Shown here one piece after another: positions 17,001 through 24,403 of a DNA stretch of 56,894 nucleotides. Position 1 is the first letter of the stretch. Every line of letters begins with the position of its first letter. A program made the position numbers and the translations under genes. This DNA is from Amycolatopsis acididurans. GTDB lineage: Bacteria; Actinomycetota; Actinomycetes; Mycobacteriales; Pseudonocardiaceae. The notes below the pieces were generated by a model. It was given only the letters and a program-made list of their open reading frames with translations. It did not search any database and was not told where the DNA came from. The stretch spans positions 1 to 56,894 of the forward strand of contig NZ_JAAXLS010000044.1 of assembly GCF_012328925.1 (NCBI RefSeq), read 5' to 3'.

Positions 17001-18008
17001 GTCGCGCTCGGCGAGTACGCGAGCGCGGTCGTGCTCATGGCCGAGGGCTTCCCCCGGCCGGCCCTGACGCCGTGGCCGCACGAACCCGGTCGTGTTCCGA
17101 CACTGACCGCGCAACGGTTCTACGACGAGCGCTGGATGTTCCACGGACCGCGGTTCCGGGGCATCACCGAGCTCACCGAGTTCGGCGACCGGCATGTCCG
17201 GGGTGAGATCGCCGTACCCACCGCGCCCGGCTCGCTGCTCGACAACGTCGGGCAGCTGCTCGGGCACTGGATCGTGGAGACCCAGCCGAGCCGGCGCGTC
17301 GTGTTCCCCGTCGCCATCGGCGGTATCGCGTTCTTCGCCGACGAGCCCGCACCCGGCACGAGAGTCACCTGCGACATCCGCGTCACGTCCATTTCGGACA
17401 CCGACTTCGAGTTCGACGCGCGGCTGAGCGTGGGCGGCACGGTCTGGGCGGAGATCACCCGCTGGCGGGACCGCCGCTTCGCCAGCCATCCGGAGGAGAC
17501 CGAGCCCGCCTACCGCCGGCCGCAGCGACACACCCTGGCGAAACGGCAGCCCGGCGGCTGGTTCCTGGTGGCCGAACGCTGGCCGGACCTCGCCTCCCGC
17601 GACCTCTACCTGCGCAAGTATCTCAATTCCGCGGAGCGCGCCGAGTACGAGCGGTTACCCCCGAGGGACCGGCGCCACTGGTTGCTGGGGCGGATCGCGA
17701 TCAAGGACGCGGTACGCCACCGGCTGTGGGCGCGGGGCGCGGGCGACATCTTCCCGGCCGAGATCCTCGTCCGTGACGACGACGGCCGTCCGGTGGTGAC
17801 GGGGTTGCACGGCCTCGACCTGCCGCCGCTCGACGTGGCCGTCGCCCACAACGGGGAACTCGCCGTGGCCATTGTGGACACGGCGGGCACCCGGCCGTGG
17901 ATCCGGCTCGAAGGGCACACTACGGATCTGCCGGGCACGCGGGTCAGCAACCCGCCGGACCTGCCCGAACGGCACTACCTGGTGACGCACGGAACGGAGC
18001 ACAAGTGA
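14025..18008 (+). CDS. Iterative synthase partner: KS-AT-DH-phosphopantetheinyl transferase
   Basis: A 1327-residue partner whose ATG overlaps the previous stop by 7 bases. KS spans residues 5-450 with nucleophile Cys201 (DAACASSL), an EAHGTAT His and GSVKSMIGH, so it is a true KS and not a chain-length factor. AT (about 550-830) has GHSVGEW with Ser607 and FHTP. DH (about 900-1150) has LLDHSFAEQ with His919 and LLDNVGQLLG with the Asp. The last 160 residues resemble an Sfp-type transferase (WLLGRIAIKDAV, AVAHNGELAVAIV) that would load the ACPs. The usual WxxKEA is changed to KDA and SHS to AHN, so activity needs proof. A TTA codon lies at 17655. DH followed by a transferase at the C-terminus is typical of enediyne-type synthases. 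Confidence 0.88.
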   Translation: MVSVVPPVAIVGMSVLLPGAPDLGTYWRNVTDGVDAITDLPPHRWNDGFPGEVYCRRGGFVDQFATVDAARFGIMPASVEGTEPDQLIALRVAAAAVADAGGELGDRGRAGVILGRGGYLTPGIARLDQRVRTAHQLVRTLGELIPGLGAEQLSRVREAFTGALGSDQPDAAIGLVPNLAASRIANRLDLHGPAYTVDAACASSLVAVDQAIGELASGRCDVMLAGGVHHCHDVTFWSVFSRLRALSARQQIRPFDRRADGILIGEGTGVVVLKRLADARRDGDRIYAIIRGSGVSSDGRGASLVNPDPQGQILAVRRAWEAAGLDPAEPDSVGLLEAHGTATPAGDEAELTTLRHVFGEGGERAVIGSVKSMIGHTMPAAGIAALVKAALAVYHGVLPPTLHCEDPNPALARTRFEPISTARPWTGRVRRAGVNAFGFGGINAHLVLEQAAEVAPAPVVTVSEPERVLLLAADGPGQLAALLDEPDPEIQGGRYRLGIVAPTAKKLATARKVVAKGKAWRGRGDIWFSPRPLLADPGAGVAFVFPGLEAEFAPRVDDVADLFDLPRPRLSVAGVARHGAGVIAVGRLLDTAVRKLGIVPDAVAGHSVGEWTALITAGVHRSSEVDELMARFDPESLQVPGVEFAVLGCGADRVREAIADRTDLVISHENAVHQTIVCGPAEPVAELVRQFRAHAVICQVLPFRSGFHTPALRPYLGPFEAAANALGVYPASVPVWSATTAAPFPHDEAAVRELYLRHLLEPVRFRALVQNMFADGIRVFIPMGPGQLGSLIDDTLGDGDHLTVAANSPHRGGLAQLRRLATALWAEGGAPDFDVLARPGTRLDLSAGLVSLGTAAHGLVAAASGRSRLDELKARHPEFGSLLAETEEAAAAVLGALEPRASESMLRVSTETMPYLLDHSFAEQREGWPDETDRRPVVPATTMVRHMMDAAEKAAPGLRAVGVRDVRLNRWLVAAPALDVTVTVEPRGDRVEVALGEYASAVVLMAEGFPRPALTPWPHEPGRVPTLTAQRFYDERWMFHGPRFRGITELTEFGDRHVRGEIAVPTAPGSLLDNVGQLLGHWIVETQPSRRVVFPVAIGGIAFFADEPAPGTRVTCDIRVTSISDTDFEFDARLSVGGTVWAEITRWRDRRFASHPEETEPAYRRPQRHTLAKRQPGGWFLVAERWPDLASRDLYLRKYLNSAERAEYERLPPRDRRHWLLGRIAIKDAVRHRLWARGAGDIFPAEILVRDDDGRPVVTGLHGLDLPPLDVAVAHNGELAVAIVDTAGTRPWIRLEGHTTDLPGTRVSNPPDLPERHYLVTHGTEHK

Positions 18009-18283
18009 CCAAGAGCCTGCAAACCCCGCTCGACGTGGTCAGCGGAATGCTGCACGAGATCCTCGAGGACAATGCGGTCGAGGACATCGAGATCACCCCC
18101 GCCAGCACCTTCTACGAGGGCCTGGGGCTGGAGAGCATCGACCTCGTCGCACTGGCCGGCATGCTGGCCGACCACTACGGCGAGCAGGTGAATCTGGCGG
18201 AGTTCCTGGCGGAGAAGGAACTGGACGAGATCGTCGCGCTCACGGTCGGGCAGCTCGCGGACTACGTGGCGAGCCGCGTGTGA
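18005..18283 (+). CDS. Discrete acyl carrier protein
   Basis: A 92-residue acyl carrier protein. The start is GTG at 18005, overlapping the previous stop in a GTGA arrangement; an upstream extension in this frame has no support. The carrier motif is FYEGLGLESIDLVALAGML near residue 40, with the phosphopantetheine Ser in ESID. The acidic composition and four-helix length fit the family. Because the megasynthase already has one internal ACP, this free ACP probably carries a starter, an extender intermediate or the finished chain for the hydrolase and glycosyltransferase encoded next. It should be a substrate for the transferase domain of the preceding protein. Confidence 0.88.
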   Translation: MTKSLQTPLDVVSGMLHEILEDNAVEDIEITPASTFYEGLGLESIDLVALAGMLADHYGEQVNLAEFLAEKELDEIVALTVGQLADYVASRV

Positions 18284-19104
18284 GCATGATCGAGGTCAAC
18301 GGCATCCGGACGCATTACCAGCGCACGGCGGCCAAGAACGTGGCCGACGGGACGACACCGCCGCTGATCGTGTTCGTGCACGGTCTCGCGATCGACAGTC
18401 TCGCGAGCTTCTATCTCTGGCTCGCCGCTCCCGCGGCGAACGCCGGGATGGAGGGGCTGTTCTACGACTTGCGTGGACACGGCCGGACCGCCCGGCCCGC
18501 CGACCCCTACCGGCTTGCCGATTTCGTCGCCGATCTCGACGCGTTGCTGACCGCGCTGGACATCGACGTGCCGGTGCATCTGGTGGGCAGCAGCTTCGGC
18601 GGCACCGTCGCGTTCAGCTACGCCGCCGAGCACCCCGAGCGGGTCGCGAGCATCGTCTCCCTCGACACCGGGCCCGCGACGGAAACCTGGGCCCGCCACA
18701 CACGCGCCGCGTTGCGCGCGCTGGTGGACGACGCGGCGGAGAACATCTCGCGGCTGGGCGTGGACGGAACCTTCGCCTGGATCGCCGAGCACGAAGATCT
18801 GCGCGCGGCCAGGATGTTCAAGGCGGCGCACGGGCTGATGGCCGGCACCACGGTGCTGGACGACATCTTCGCGGGCCCGCTGCTCGAAGCCGGGGAGCTG
18901 CGGGACATCCGCTGCCCTGTCCTGTCCATTGTGGGCAGCGACGGCTTCCACCGGGACGACCTGACCATGCTGGACCGGGTTCTGCCGCGGTGCCGCACCG
19001 AAGTCGTGCAGGGGGGCAGTCATTTTCTCCTGACCGGTATGCCCGGCACGGTCCGGGGTCTCGTGCTGGACTGGGTCCGCGAGCGGCATCAGGTGCCCGC
19101 ATGA
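18280..19104 (+). CDS. Alpha/beta hydrolase, possible chain-release enzyme
   Basis: A 274-residue alpha/beta-hydrolase-fold protein. The start is GTG overlapping the ACP stop; an in-frame ATG two codons later is possible. Features are the oxyanion HG motif (VFVHGLA) near residue 30, DLRGHGRT near 65, the nucleophile elbow LVGSSFGG with Ser near residue 107, a late Asp (VGSDGFHRDD) near 220 and a terminal His in GGSHFLL. A complete Ser-Asp-His triad is therefore plausible. No thioesterase domain is present in the megasynthases, so this enzyme may release or transfer the acyl chain. Coupling to ACP and glycosyltransferase genes supports that role, but the acceptor is unknown. Confidence 0.85.
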   Translation: MSMIEVNGIRTHYQRTAAKNVADGTTPPLIVFVHGLAIDSLASFYLWLAAPAANAGMEGLFYDLRGHGRTARPADPYRLADFVADLDALLTALDIDVPVHLVGSSFGGTVAFSYAAEHPERVASIVSLDTGPATETWARHTRAALRALVDDAAENISRLGVDGTFAWIAEHEDLRAARMFKAAHGLMAGTTVLDDIFAGPLLEAGELRDIRCPVLSIVGSDGFHRDDLTMLDRVLPRCRTEVVQGGSHFLLTGMPGTVRGLVLDWVRERHQVPA

Positions 19105-20276
19105 CGCGATTCCTCTTCGTGGTGCCCCATTTCGCCGGGCACATCGTGCCGCTGGTCGGCGTCGCCGCGGAACTGGGCGGACGGGGACACGAGGTCGCCT
19201 GGGCCGGCGACCGCGACGTGATCACGGCGTTGGCGGGTGACGACGCGGAGGTCTTTCCGTGCGCGCGGCCGGCCGCCGAGCCACCCGCGTGGCCGGACCG
19301 CATGGCCGGCCTCGCGGCGCTGAAGTTCGTCTGGGAGCAGGTGCTCGTGCCGATCGCCGAGGCGATGGAACCGGGGGTTCGGGCCGCCGTCGGCGCGTTC
19401 GAACCCGACTTTCTGGTGGTCGATCAGCACGCATTGGCGGGCGCGCTGGTGGCCGACCGGCTGGGAATACCGTGGGCCACCTCGGCGAGCACCTCCGCCG
19501 AGCTCGGAAATCCGCTGGCCGCGCTACCGAAGGTCGAGCAGTGGATCCAGGAGCGGATGCGCGGCCTCCAGCGACGCTTCGGCGATCCACGGATCGGCGA
19601 GGACCTGCGGTTCTCGCCCGATCTCGTGCTGGCCTTCACCACGCCGGAACTGTGCGGGGTGCTGTCGCGCCCGAACGTGGCGTTCGTCGGCGCGTCCGTC
19701 ACGAGCCGTCCCGCTCGCGACGACTTCCCGTGGCACCTGCTCGATCCCGGGCGGCGCCTCGTGCTGGTGACGCTGGGGACGGTCAGCTCCGGACCACGGT
19801 TCCTCGCCGAATGCGTGCGGACACTCCAGGCGAGAAGGGACCGGATCCAGGCGGTGATCGCCGATCCGGACGGGTCGGTGGCCGGCGCACCGCCCGATCT
19901 GATCGTGCGGCCCCGGGTCCCCCTGCTGGCGTTGCTCGGCAAGGCGAGCACGATCGTGTGCCACGCGGGCCACAACACGGTGTGCGAGGCGATGGAGCAT
20001 GCCGTACCGGTCGTCGTCGCGCCGATCCGCGACGGCCAGCCGATCGTGGCCAGGCAGGTGGCGCGTGCCGGGGTCGGGGTGGAGTTGCCGTTCTTCCGTG
20101 CCACCGCCGACCGGATCGGGGCCGCGATCGACACCGTCCTCGACGACGCGTCCTTCCGGGAGCGAGCAGCCGCGGTCCGCGCATCCTTCCGGCGGGCAGG
20201 GGGCGCCTGCGCCGCGGCCGATCATCTCGAAAAGCTTGCGGACGCGATGCGGTCAGGCGCGGGGAAACCGCACTGA
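19101..20276 (+). CDS. GT1-type (macrolide-like) glycosyltransferase
   Basis: A 391-residue GT-B glycosyltransferase of the MGT/UGT type. The ATG overlaps the hydrolase stop (ATGA). The N-terminal acceptor domain opens with FLFVVPHFAGHIVPLVGVA, typical for the family. The C-terminal donor domain has LVLVTLGTVSS near residue 220 and the nucleotide-sugar signature CHAGHNTVCEAMEHAVPVVV near 290, followed by DGQPIVA. It should transfer a sugar from an NDP donor to the product of the synthase, consistent with a glycolipid or glycosylated polyketide. No sugar-nucleotide biosynthesis genes lie nearby, so a common cellular donor is likely. Its last 24 bases overlap the convergent transposase-like gene. 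Confidence 0.88.
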   Translation: MTRFLFVVPHFAGHIVPLVGVAAELGGRGHEVAWAGDRDVITALAGDDAEVFPCARPAAEPPAWPDRMAGLAALKFVWEQVLVPIAEAMEPGVRAAVGAFEPDFLVVDQHALAGALVADRLGIPWATSASTSAELGNPLAALPKVEQWIQERMRGLQRRFGDPRIGEDLRFSPDLVLAFTTPELCGVLSRPNVAFVGASVTSRPARDDFPWHLLDPGRRLVLVTLGTVSSGPRFLAECVRTLQARRDRIQAVIADPDGSVAGAPPDLIVRPRVPLLALLGKASTIVCHAGHNTVCEAMEHAVPVVVAPIRDGQPIVARQVARAGVGVELPFFRATADRIGAAIDTVLDDASFRERAAAVRASFRRAGGACAAADHLEKLADAMRSGAGKPH

Positions 20277-21086
20277 GACGCGGGCGGGATGCCGCGTCGC
20301 CCACGTGGCCGGGATCCCGTGGTGCTGCGGCGGCCAGGCGTACACGATGATGTTGAGGTCGCGGTCGAGCTGTGCCATCAGCCGCTCGACGAAGCCGGTC
20401 GTCTGCTTGTGGTCGAACGGGCCGCGCTGGGCTTGGAAGTACACCACGCTGCGGTTGGTGACGGCGAGCAGCACGTTGACGTCGCCGAAGTAGTCGCGGA
20501 AGCCGGTGAGCAGGTTCTGCTTGCCTGCGACGGGGCCGCGCCGGGGATCGGCCGGCGCGTGCGGCCTGGTCCACGCCAGCCAGAGTGTCTCGGCGTGCGG
20601 CAGCCATTCCGCCCCGGTCCCGCCGCGCGCAGGCGCGACCGACGTGACCCGGCCCCGCATCAGTTCCACGAGCCGGTGCTCCTCGATCAGGCCCCACCGC
20701 AGCAGGTACTGGCTCACGGTCGCGGGGCTGATCCGGATGCCGAAGCTGCGCTCCACCAGGTCCGCGATCGCGAGCCGCGTCCACAGCGCGTGGGGCAGCC
20801 CGTGCCGGTCGGGTGTGCCCTCCACAATGGCTTGAATGGCGCACGCCTGTTGCTTGGGGGAGAGCGCGAGCTGCTCACCGGGTCGCCGGCCCCGCCGCTT
20901 CGGGCGCAGCGCATCCTCGCCCGATTCCTCGTAGGCGGCGACCCACGCGCTGACGGTCTTACGGGACACGCCGAACAGGCGGGCCACCTCGGCTCGCGTG
21001 GCCCCGGCCGCGATGGCCGCGATCGCTCTCCGCCGGAGCGCCTCCAGCGCCTCGGCGGAAAGACTGCGAGCGTCACGCGTTGCCAT
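20253..21086 (-). CDS. IS630-like protein lacking catalytic acids; possible domesticated DNA-binding protein
   Basis: A 277-residue protein. The N-terminal 120 residues are intact: a homeodomain-like helix-turn-helix (ATRAEVARLFGVSRKTVSAWVAAYEE) and a winged helix (IRISPATVSQYLLRWGL). The rest follows the IS630 DDE fold in outline, but the first Asp position reads as TLWLAWTRPH, the second reads as NIIVYAWPPQ and the segment with the last acidic residue is missing. No terminal repeats or target duplication are visible. The ATG at 21086 is preferred over a TTG six bases upstream. It is convergent with the glycosyltransferase gene and overlaps it by 24 bases. It is either a decayed transposase or a captured DNA-binding regulator; the undisturbed frame favours some retention. 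Confidence 0.7.
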   Translation of the reverse strand: MATRDARSLSAEALEALRRRAIAAIAAGATRAEVARLFGVSRKTVSAWVAAYEESGEDALRPKRRGRRPGEQLALSPKQQACAIQAIVEGTPDRHGLPHALWTRLAIADLVERSFGIRISPATVSQYLLRWGLIEEHRLVELMRGRVTSVAPARGGTGAEWLPHAETLWLAWTRPHAPADPRRGPVAGKQNLLTGFRDYFGDVNVLLAVTNRSVVYFQAQRGPFDHKQTTGFVERLMAQLDRDLNIIVYAWPPQHHGIPATWATRHPARVSVRFPRA

Positions 21087-22018
21087 GTTCAAGCCCCAAA
21101 TCCTGGCGTGGTCGCCCTCCGCGCCGCGTACAGCGAGGTGAACGAATGGTCACCGATGGCCGGGTTGGGGCGAGATTTCCGTAATGCGGGGGTAACGGCC
21201 GAGGGAGCAGCGCCGCGTCCGCACAGCCGGATGAGTCCAAAGTAGACATGAGTTGCCCCGATCGGTTGGCGGCCGGAAACCGCGACCTGGGCAATACTCC
21301 GGGCAAAGGTGACCGAGGGGTGAAGTAACCATTGAATACGCATTAAGAGGAGCACCGGAGAAACCTTCACGTTGGTGATTTCCGAAGCGGCCGGAGCAAG
21401 GATCGGCGACCTCTCGATAAATGTATCGCGACCGCGGTGAAAACCAAGATCGACTGGCGAAAATGTCACCGCAGGTCAGGCGTGCCGGCGAGTCGAATTT
21501 GTCACTCCGGCGAGTGAGTAACCTATTTGCGTCGGCGGCCCTGGGGTTCCGCTGAAGCGCCTTGGGAGTGTCGTCATGGCGCCGCTTCCGCCGCCAAATC
21601 GGCTCAATTCGGTCATAATGTGATTAATGGGCTGAAAGCTGCTCATAGAGGGCATTTGGTATGACCAGGTGTTCTGTCGGCTGATAAGCTTCTGGAATTG
21701 CCACGTCCGGCAATGGGAATTATTTAATATCAGCCCTTCTTCGATGAATATATACGCAATTAATCACTGCCGGGAAATGATTCGAATGAAGGCCTTTTAA
21801 TCTTCTCGAAACGTCGTTTCCCATGCCGTTAACGGACGGCGTGATTCACTTTTGACCGTCCTGCCGACCCGGGCGGACATTCATCGTCGGCGGAGGCGGC
21901 GGGGGCCCGAAATGCAATTCGGATGCCGCCGTTTATTGGTTGTATGTCCGTTTTTTCGGAAGCAAGTCGGTCCGGACGGGCGCCGACGGCGATGGAAAGT
22001 ACAGGAGAAGGGAAACTC
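21087..22018. other. Long A+T-rich intergenic region
   Basis: About 930 bases without a supportable gene. From about 21480 to 21830 it is much richer in A+T than the rest of the window. It should hold the promoter of the minus-strand transposase-like gene on the left and that of the beta-propeller operon on the right. The downstream gene has AGGAG at about 22002. I found no clear inverted repeat, riboswitch or attachment site. The composition could mark recently acquired or heavily regulated DNA. Confidence 0.5.
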
Positions 22019-24340
22019 ATGTCCGTAACCGCTCCTCCGGGAGCTCGACGGAGGCGCCGGCTCAAAGCGTTGGTCACCGTGGCCCTCGCTGCGGTCGGTG
22101 CGTCCACGGCGGCCGCCATACCGGCCGCGGCACAACCACCGACGCCGGTCGGGGTCGGCCCGCTGCCGATCACTTTCCACATCACCGACCAGAACGGGAA
22201 GTGGTTCGACTCCGGGCTGAACCTCTTCGGCGACCAGTCGCTGGCCGTCGGCGTCCTGCCACGGCTGGGTATCAGCGGCGGCGGGATGATGAGCGCGGCG
22301 GACACGCAGCGCATGTTGAACACCGACACCGGTAACACCCTGACCAACCTGGTGAAGGGCGTGACCGACAAGGTGCCGACGCTGGGCAGCCTGGGCACCA
22401 GCCTGTGGAAGGCGCTCAACCTGGACAGCACGCTGTCGGCGGTGCAGCAGCTCGGGACGAACAACCCGAAGGCCGCGGCTCCGGCGATGAAGGCGACGAG
22501 CCTGCTGAACGACCTGGTCAACCAGCTCTCGTCACTGCCGGTCGACCAGCCGATCAACCTCGGGGCGCTGTCGTCCTTCGTGCAGCTGCAGGACACGCTC
22601 AACAGCTTGAAGGTGCTCGCGCCGGTGTCCGCGCCGGTGACGGTCAACTTCACGGTCGACCCGGCCGAGTCACAGGGACCCCGCGACCCGTTCGGGCTGA
22701 TCGCCCCGGTCGGCGCGCAGGGCTTCCCGTGGATGCAGAGCGAGAACTACTACGGCACGCGCACGATCCAGCTCACCCAGCCGGGTCTGTACGCGTTCGC
22801 CGACGGCATGGTGCCCTACGAGCTGGGTGCGGTCGTGGTCCACGACCCGCTCACGATCGGCCTGGAGTTCGGCAAGTCGCTGCAGGTCAACTCGCGCAAC
22901 CTGGTGGTGCCGTCCAATTCGGACATCGTCAACCGGCTGGTGAACACCTTCTTCAACATCACCAACCCGAACAACTGGCAGCACTTCGAAAAGGACAAGG
23001 AAAGCTCCTTCGACCCGACGGACCCGCCGGTGCCGATCCTGGAGAACGACGCCGCCGGTAACGCCGTGCTGGTGCCCAACCTGGACGCCTACTTCGACAA
23101 GAAGTTCGGCTTCCCGAAGACGCTCGTCAAGGGTGACCAGCTCCCGGCCACCCCGGGTGTCGGCGAGGTCTGGCTCGACACGCAGATGGAGGAGTGGAAC
23201 GGCAAGGACAAGACCGGTTCCGCTACCAAGATCAACGCCACCGACTGGTCGATCGACCGGAAGATCGGCGCGCCGTACATCGACATGAACAACCCGCACA
23301 ACATGTGGACCGACAAGGACTACAAGTACCTCTACCAGTCCGAGTGGTTCCACGACGTGGTCGACGTGTTCGACCGCAACACGGGTGCGTTCGTCCGGCA
23401 GCTCAAGGTCGGTACCGAACCGGCGCACGTCATGACCGAGACCGGCAGCGACAACCTCGTGATCGGCCTCAACGGCGGTAACGAGATGGTCGAGGCGGCC
23501 CCGGGCGCTACCAGCGTCATCCGCAAGATCCCGGTCAGCCCGACCGGTACCACCTTGCACCCGCACGCGCACTGGACCAGCGGTGACGGCAAGACGGTGG
23601 TCGCGCCCGACACCGAGAGCGGTCAGGTTTCGGTGGTCGACATGCCTTCGGGCACCGTCAACCTCGAACCGGTCGGCCAGTTCCCGATCGCGATGAGCAT
23701 GACGCCGGACGGAGGCAGGTTCTACAGCGCGGACTTCCTCGGTGAGTCGCTGACGTGCGTCTCGCTGGGTGCCCCGCAATGTCACAAGGACGGAAAGTTG
23801 GTGCACAGCTCGACGATCGACCTGTGGGCGAACTACAGCCCGCAGGACGGTCCGAAGTCCGGTGCTCCCTTCGGAGGTCTGACGATCCAGCTGCCGGTCA
23901 GCCCCGACGGTCACGCCATGATCGCGGAGAACGTGCTTTCGCAGACGCTCACGATCGTCGACCCGAGGACCGACAAGATCGTCAAGGACATCCCGTGTGC
24001 GGCCGGCTGTCACGGTGCCAACTTCGGTGCCAAGAAGGGCGGCGGCTACTACGCCTACGTGTCCAGCAAGTTCGCCAACGTGATGCAGATCATCGATCTG
24101 GATCCCAACAACGACGGCGACATCAGTGACGCGAAGGAGGTCGGCCGGCTGGTCCTCGACCCGACCGCGACGACCAAGATGGACGGTTCCGTCTCCGGTG
24201 AGGCGGGCTACGGCGGGCAGGGCGTACTGCCCATCCCGCTGGTCTACAACGGCTGGGTTCAGCAGAACCAGGGCGCCTGGCGCCAGATGCTGACCTGCCA
24301 GCAGCTCAACCCCATCACCCCGTCCGCCTGCGGCAAGTAA
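22019..24340 (+). CDS. Secreted beta-propeller protein with cupredoxin-like segment
   Basis: A 773-residue exported protein. The ATG at 22019 is chosen because AGGAGAAGGG lies just upstream and the Sec signal follows directly (RRRRR, hydrophobic core, cleavage near AAA-QPP at about residue 37). Residues 180-300 resemble a cupredoxin domain (TIQLTQPGLYAF then LGAVVVHDP), but the copper-loop positions read ADGMVPYE, without Cys, His or Met. Residues 400-740 form a YVTN-like propeller of repeated VFDRNTGAFV/VVDMPSGTV/IVDPRTDKIV blades with a His-rich HPHAHW turn. A CX3CH motif (CAAGCH) lies near residue 660. It heads an operon with YcnI-, CopC/D- and PepSY-type genes. The function is unknown; an extracellular redox or metal role is inferred from context. 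Confidence 0.75.
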   Translation: MSVTAPPGARRRRRLKALVTVALAAVGASTAAAIPAAAQPPTPVGVGPLPITFHITDQNGKWFDSGLNLFGDQSLAVGVLPRLGISGGGMMSAADTQRMLNTDTGNTLTNLVKGVTDKVPTLGSLGTSLWKALNLDSTLSAVQQLGTNNPKAAAPAMKATSLLNDLVNQLSSLPVDQPINLGALSSFVQLQDTLNSLKVLAPVSAPVTVNFTVDPAESQGPRDPFGLIAPVGAQGFPWMQSENYYGTRTIQLTQPGLYAFADGMVPYELGAVVVHDPLTIGLEFGKSLQVNSRNLVVPSNSDIVNRLVNTFFNITNPNNWQHFEKDKESSFDPTDPPVPILENDAAGNAVLVPNLDAYFDKKFGFPKTLVKGDQLPATPGVGEVWLDTQMEEWNGKDKTGSATKINATDWSIDRKIGAPYIDMNNPHNMWTDKDYKYLYQSEWFHDVVDVFDRNTGAFVRQLKVGTEPAHVMTETGSDNLVIGLNGGNEMVEAAPGATSVIRKIPVSPTGTTLHPHAHWTSGDGKTVVAPDTESGQVSVVDMPSGTVNLEPVGQFPIAMSMTPDGGRFYSADFLGESLTCVSLGAPQCHKDGKLVHSSTIDLWANYSPQDGPKSGAPFGGLTIQLPVSPDGHAMIAENVLSQTLTIVDPRTDKIVKDIPCAAGCHGANFGAKKGGGYYAYVSSKFANVMQIIDLDPNNDGDISDAKEVGRLVLDPTATTKMDGSVSGEAGYGGQGVLPIPLVYNGWVQQNQGAWRQMLTCQQLNPITPSACGK

Positions 24341-24348
24341 CACATCGC

Positions 24349-24382
24349 GGTCCGGGGCCGGGCACCAGCCCGGCCCCGGACC
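24349..24382 (+). terminator. Perfect 15-bp hairpin between operon genes
   Basis: A perfect inverted repeat, GGTCCGGGGCCGGGC at 24349-24363 and its complement at 24368-24382, with the loop ACCA. No T run follows. It lies between the propeller gene stop and the next start (24404), so it may act as a partial terminator or as an mRNA 3' stabiliser that gives the secreted protein more message than the membrane genes downstream. Confidence 0.7.
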
Positions 24383-24403
24383 GTGGTCCCCGAGGAGCCT
24401 CCC

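Noticed and set aside
7432..18008. Enediyne biosynthesis
   Set aside because: The domain order is similar, but none of the usual enediyne cassette genes (thioesterase E10-type, E3-E5 proteins) is present and the synthase is split with an extra KS-AT and a fused FMN reductase.
7432..18008. Standard omega-3 PUFA synthase
   Set aside because: There is only one internal ACP instead of a tandem series, no PfaC-type chain-length factor, and the dehydratase and reductase arrangement differs.
21087..22018. Small genes in the A+T-rich gap
   Set aside because: Short frames exist on both strands, but none combines a ribosome site, actinobacterial codon bias and a recognisable motif.
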